From Acidimicrobium sp. UBA3029 (GTDB taxonomy: Bacteria; Actinomycetota; Acidimicrobiia; Acidimicrobiales; Ilumatobacteraceae): a DNA stretch of 6,482 nt. The translations under genes were made by a program, and so were the position numbers. Positions 5,366-6,482 of the stretch are shown here, piece after piece. The stretch is taken from NCBI GenBank assembly GCA_002367695.1, contig DFDK01000045.1, positions 6,805 through 13,286 on the forward strand, in the 5' to 3' direction. Numbering within the stretch: the stretch's first letter is position 1; the number at the start of each line of letters is the position of its first letter. Below the pieces are notes generated by a model. That model worked only from the letters and a program-made list of their open reading frames with translations. It did not search any database and had not been told where the DNA came from.

Positions 5366-6382
5366 TTATCGTACTTCCATGCGACTGAATGCCTGAGTCA
5401 CTGCTGATGCAGAAACATCTGCAACGAGTTCAACCCCATTCGGTCCATCCAATACGAAGGTCAGTCCATGGAGGGCTTTTTTGTCGGCCATCATCAACGC
5501 CATCAAGTCCTCTGCGCGACAATCTCGTGGTAGTGCAGTTGACAAACCGTAGGCGCCCGAAACAACCTGCTGATGGTACGCAACTCTTTCGTCGTCAATC
5601 CGCCCAAGAGCATGGGCAAGATGTGCGGCAAAGATCATTCCAACGGCCACCGATTCTCCATGCGCGATCTCAAATCCAGTTGCAATCTCAAGCGCATGGC
5701 CAAGTGTGTGCCCATAGTTGAGGACAGCCCGAAGACCACCTTCTCGTTCGTCACTGGCAACAATGTCGGCCTTAATTTGCACGCAACGTGCAATTCGTGA
5801 ATTGCGATCCATAGCCAATAAATCGTCGCCAGTCAAAAAGTGATACTTGGCCATCTCTCCATAACCACATCGCAATTCTCGCTCTGGCAATGTTGCCAAT
5901 GCATCGGTGTCGCACAACACCGCATACGGTTGCCAAAATGCACCGACCAAATTTTTTCCTTCTGGCAAGTTCACACCAGTCTTGCCACCAATTGCAGCAT
6001 CGACCATTCCAACAAGTGAGGTTGACACGTGCACAACTGGCGTACCCCGATGCCACGATGCTGCAGCGAAACCAGCAACATCTGTTACCAACCCGCCACC
6101 GACCCCGATGACAACGTCATTGCGATTGAGTCCCGCAGCAGCAAAAGCGCGCACGACATGCTCAATGGTCGCTAACGTCTTATGTTGCTCACCGTCACCA
6201 ACCACCACCGTTGTGCATGGAATATCGGTTTCTACTTGGATGGGAATGGATTGCTGAGTCACTATCACCGCACGTCGCGCGGTTGCGGGCAAAAACGAAT
6301 CGAGCTCGACTCTCACACCGGCGCCGACTATCACGGGGTAGGAACGATCACCGAGTTGCACGGTTACTTGCTGGCGACTCAT
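5366..6382 (-). CDS. aroB: 3-Dehydroquinate synthase
   Basis: 338 residues, slightly short of the usual 345-365 but with all core motifs. It converts DAHP to 3-dehydroquinate using NAD+ and a divalent metal (second shikimate step). Visible are the NAD-binding segments GDGEQHKT (62-69) and GVGGGLVTDVAGFAA (93-107), STSLVGMVDAAIGGKTGVN (120-138) with K134, and the metal ligands E176 (GYGEMAK), H225 (NYGHTLGHALE) and H241 (HGESVAVGM). H229 matches the catalytic histidine, and DKK (300-302) is also conserved. ATG 6382 overlaps the shikimate kinase stop as ATGA, an arrangement expected to couple translation. The aroK-aroB order is widespread. Nothing in the sequence suggests loss of function. Confidence 0.97.
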   Translation of the reverse strand: MSRQQVTVQLGDRSYPVIVGAGVRVELDSFLPATARRAVIVTQQSIPIQVETDIPCTTVVVGDGEQHKTLATIEHVVRAFAAAGLNRNDVVIGVGGGLVTDVAGFAAASWHRGTPVVHVSTSLVGMVDAAIGGKTGVNLPEGKNLVGAFWQPYAVLCDTDALATLPERELRCGYGEMAKYHFLTGDDLLAMDRNSRIARCVQIKADIVASDEREGGLRAVLNYGHTLGHALEIATGFEIAHGESVAVGMIFAAHLAHALGRIDDERVAYHQQVVSGAYGLSTALPRDCRAEDLMALMMADKKALHGLTFVLDGPNGVELVADVSASAVTQAFSRMEVR

Positions 6383-6482
6383 TTATCCACCGACTGACGA
6401 AGGATCTGTACTGCAGCGTCAATCACTTGTTCGATCTGCATCCCAGTGGTATCAATCTTTGTTGTGGCAACCTGCTCATACA
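6379..6482 (-). CDS. aroK: Shikimate kinase, C-terminal fragment (5' part beyond window)
   Basis: Only the last 33 codons are present, beginning YEQVATTKIDTTGM and ending QSVDK then TGA. The pattern YE-x-VA followed by IDT-x-G and a final amphipathic helix is the typical C-terminus of shikimate kinase, which phosphorylates shikimate with ATP (fifth step). The ATP-binding P-loop and LID lie outside the window. The identification rests on this tail plus the ATGA overlap with aroB, since aroK-aroB is one of the commonest bacterial gene pairs. Confidence 0.85.
   Translation of the reverse strand, partial: YEQVATTKIDTTGMQIEQVIDAAVQILRQSVDK

Noticed and set aside
5772..6056. 94-codon minus-strand open frame inside aroB
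   Set aside because: It is an alternate frame of the aroB gene, whose own frame has complete catalytic motifs; composition is Cys/Trp/Arg-rich, as expected of a shadow.

Overview
This window is a densely packed run of bacterial housekeeping genes, all on the minus strand. Read in the direction of transcription (high to low coordinates) it holds: the C-terminal end of shikimate kinase (aroK), 3-dehydroquinate synthase (aroB), type II 3-dehydroquinate dehydratase (aroQ), an M24-family Xaa-Pro peptidase, elongation factor P (efp), NusB, a DUF2079 polytopic membrane protein, the pyrimidine regulator PyrR, and the first 241 residues of aspartate carbamoyltransferase (pyrB), which runs off the left edge. 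No plus-strand open frame resembles a protein; they are shadows of the minus-strand genes. There is no RNA gene, mobile element, repeat array or CRISPR, and no gene-free stretch longer than 80 bases.

The likely source is an actinobacterium of moderate GC (close to half by eye), perhaps an aquatic member of the Acidimicrobiia. The pointers are the gene order aro - M24 peptidase - efp - nusB - pyrR - pyrB, the use of GTG as start codon in five of eight visible starts, and a Mycobacterium-like layout in which pyrR opens the pyr operon. This is an inference from gene order and family resemblance. A Firmicute-like source is less likely but not excluded without a phylogeny.

From aroK to the DUF2079 gene (6482 down to 1348) the genes touch or nearly touch: ATGA overlap, 4-nt gap, 9-nt gap, 28-nt overlap, 2-nt gap, 2-nt gap. 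They are most simply one transcript with translational coupling. It carries the middle of the shikimate pathway (steps 2, 3 and 5), then a translation/transcription module (peptidase, EF-P, NusB), then a membrane protein of unknown function.

An 80-nt intergenic region (1268-1347) separates this from pyrR-pyrB. It contains the best regulatory signal in the window: a perfect 7-bp hairpin with hexaloop CTGTGA lying just upstream of the pyrR Shine-Dalgarno. It matches the known PyrR-binding RNA loop. There is no T-tract after it, so control is likely PyrR-dependent repression of translation rather than transcription attenuation. pyrR and pyrB overlap by GTGA and are probably coupled. I found no wholly new system. 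The points most worth a second look are this PyrR element, a short leader open frame running through it, and the membrane protein embedded in the housekeeping operon.
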